DNA of 12,685 bases from Chromatiales bacterium (GTDB lineage: Bacteria; Pseudomonadota; Gammaproteobacteria; CAMYNG01): NCBI GenBank assembly GCA_026990045.1, contig JALSIK010000317.1, positions 1 to 12,685 on the forward strand, read 5' to 3'. Under the pieces are notes generated by a model, which saw only the letters and a program-made list of their open reading frames with translations, did no database searches and was not told the origin of the DNA. Positions within the stretch are counted from its first letter, which is position 1, and the number at the start of each line of letters is the position of its first letter. The position numbers and the translations under genes were made by a program. Shown one piece after another: positions 12,651 to 12,685 of the stretch.

Positions 12651-12685
12651 ATAGGGTGTTGAAAAACCCGTCCCGGCCCAGCCGC

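Noticed and set aside
12654..12669. GGGTGTTGAAAAACCC, possibly an insertion-sequence end or a terminator of the upstream gene
   Set aside because: Only 4 bp pair cleanly, no transposase or partner end is present, and the window stops a few bases further on.
1..12685. Defence, toxin-antitoxin, secretion-effector or biosynthetic novelty
   Set aside because: Every sizeable gene fits known motility, stator, localisation, isoprenoid or pentapeptide families; the unexplained parts are limited to the small gene, the DUF2802 protein and the CheA repeat region.

Overview
The window is GC-rich throughout, and gene content, gene order and protein sequence all point to a motile, flagellated gammaproteobacterium. 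The order cheY-cheZ-cheA-cheB-motC-motD-parC-parP-cheW-DUF2802 is the one found in Pseudomonas-type and related flagellar/chemotaxis regions. The very high GC would fit a Chromatiales/Ectothiorhodospiraceae-like lineage, but the species cannot be assigned from the sequence alone.

Layout. Positions 1-1181 (+) hold the 3' two-thirds of dxs (isoprenoid synthesis), cut by the window edge. It converges on 1231-2091 (-), a membrane-anchored pentapeptide-repeat protein with an N-terminal GYF_2-like domain. A short divergent gap (2092-2179) separates that from a two-gene + strand unit: a FliK-like hook-length/export-control protein (2180-3523) and a stand-alone FlhB C-terminal-domain paralogue (3520-3843), joined by an ATGA overlap. 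The rest of the window is one long minus-strand block, read from right to left: cheY, cheZ, cheA, cheB, motC, motD, parC, parP, cheW, a 53-codon small gene, and a DUF2802 membrane protein. The 3' end of the DUF2802 gene overlaps the 3' end of the FlhB-like gene by 35 bp.

How the genes work together. CheA, CheW and (elsewhere) receptors form the chemosensory array. CheY carries the signal to the flagellar switch, CheZ dephosphorylates CheY, and CheB demethylates receptors; no cheR is present here. ParC (ParA/MinD-type ATPase) and ParP (CheW-like) are the known polar localisation module for such arrays. MotC/MotD form an auxiliary stator. The FliK-like/FlhB-like pair belongs to flagellar export control.

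Regulation. Two near-consensus sigma-28 (FliA) promoters are visible, each with an identical GCCGATAA -10 element and an 11-nt spacer. One lies upstream of cheY (12624-12650). The other is internal, overlapping the parP stop codon and facing cheW (4991-5017).

Main points for a second look. CheA has no recognisable P2 domain and instead carries three copies of an acidic helix-like motif; two copies sit in 74 bp of perfectly repeated DNA and resemble the CheY-binding tail of CheZ encoded next door. The internal cheW promoter and the unrecognised small gene between cheW and DUF2802 also merit attention. I see no mobile element, CRISPR array, tRNA, rRNA or defence system. Apart from these details the locus is a conserved motility region rather than a new system. 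All gaps between genes are under 300 bases.
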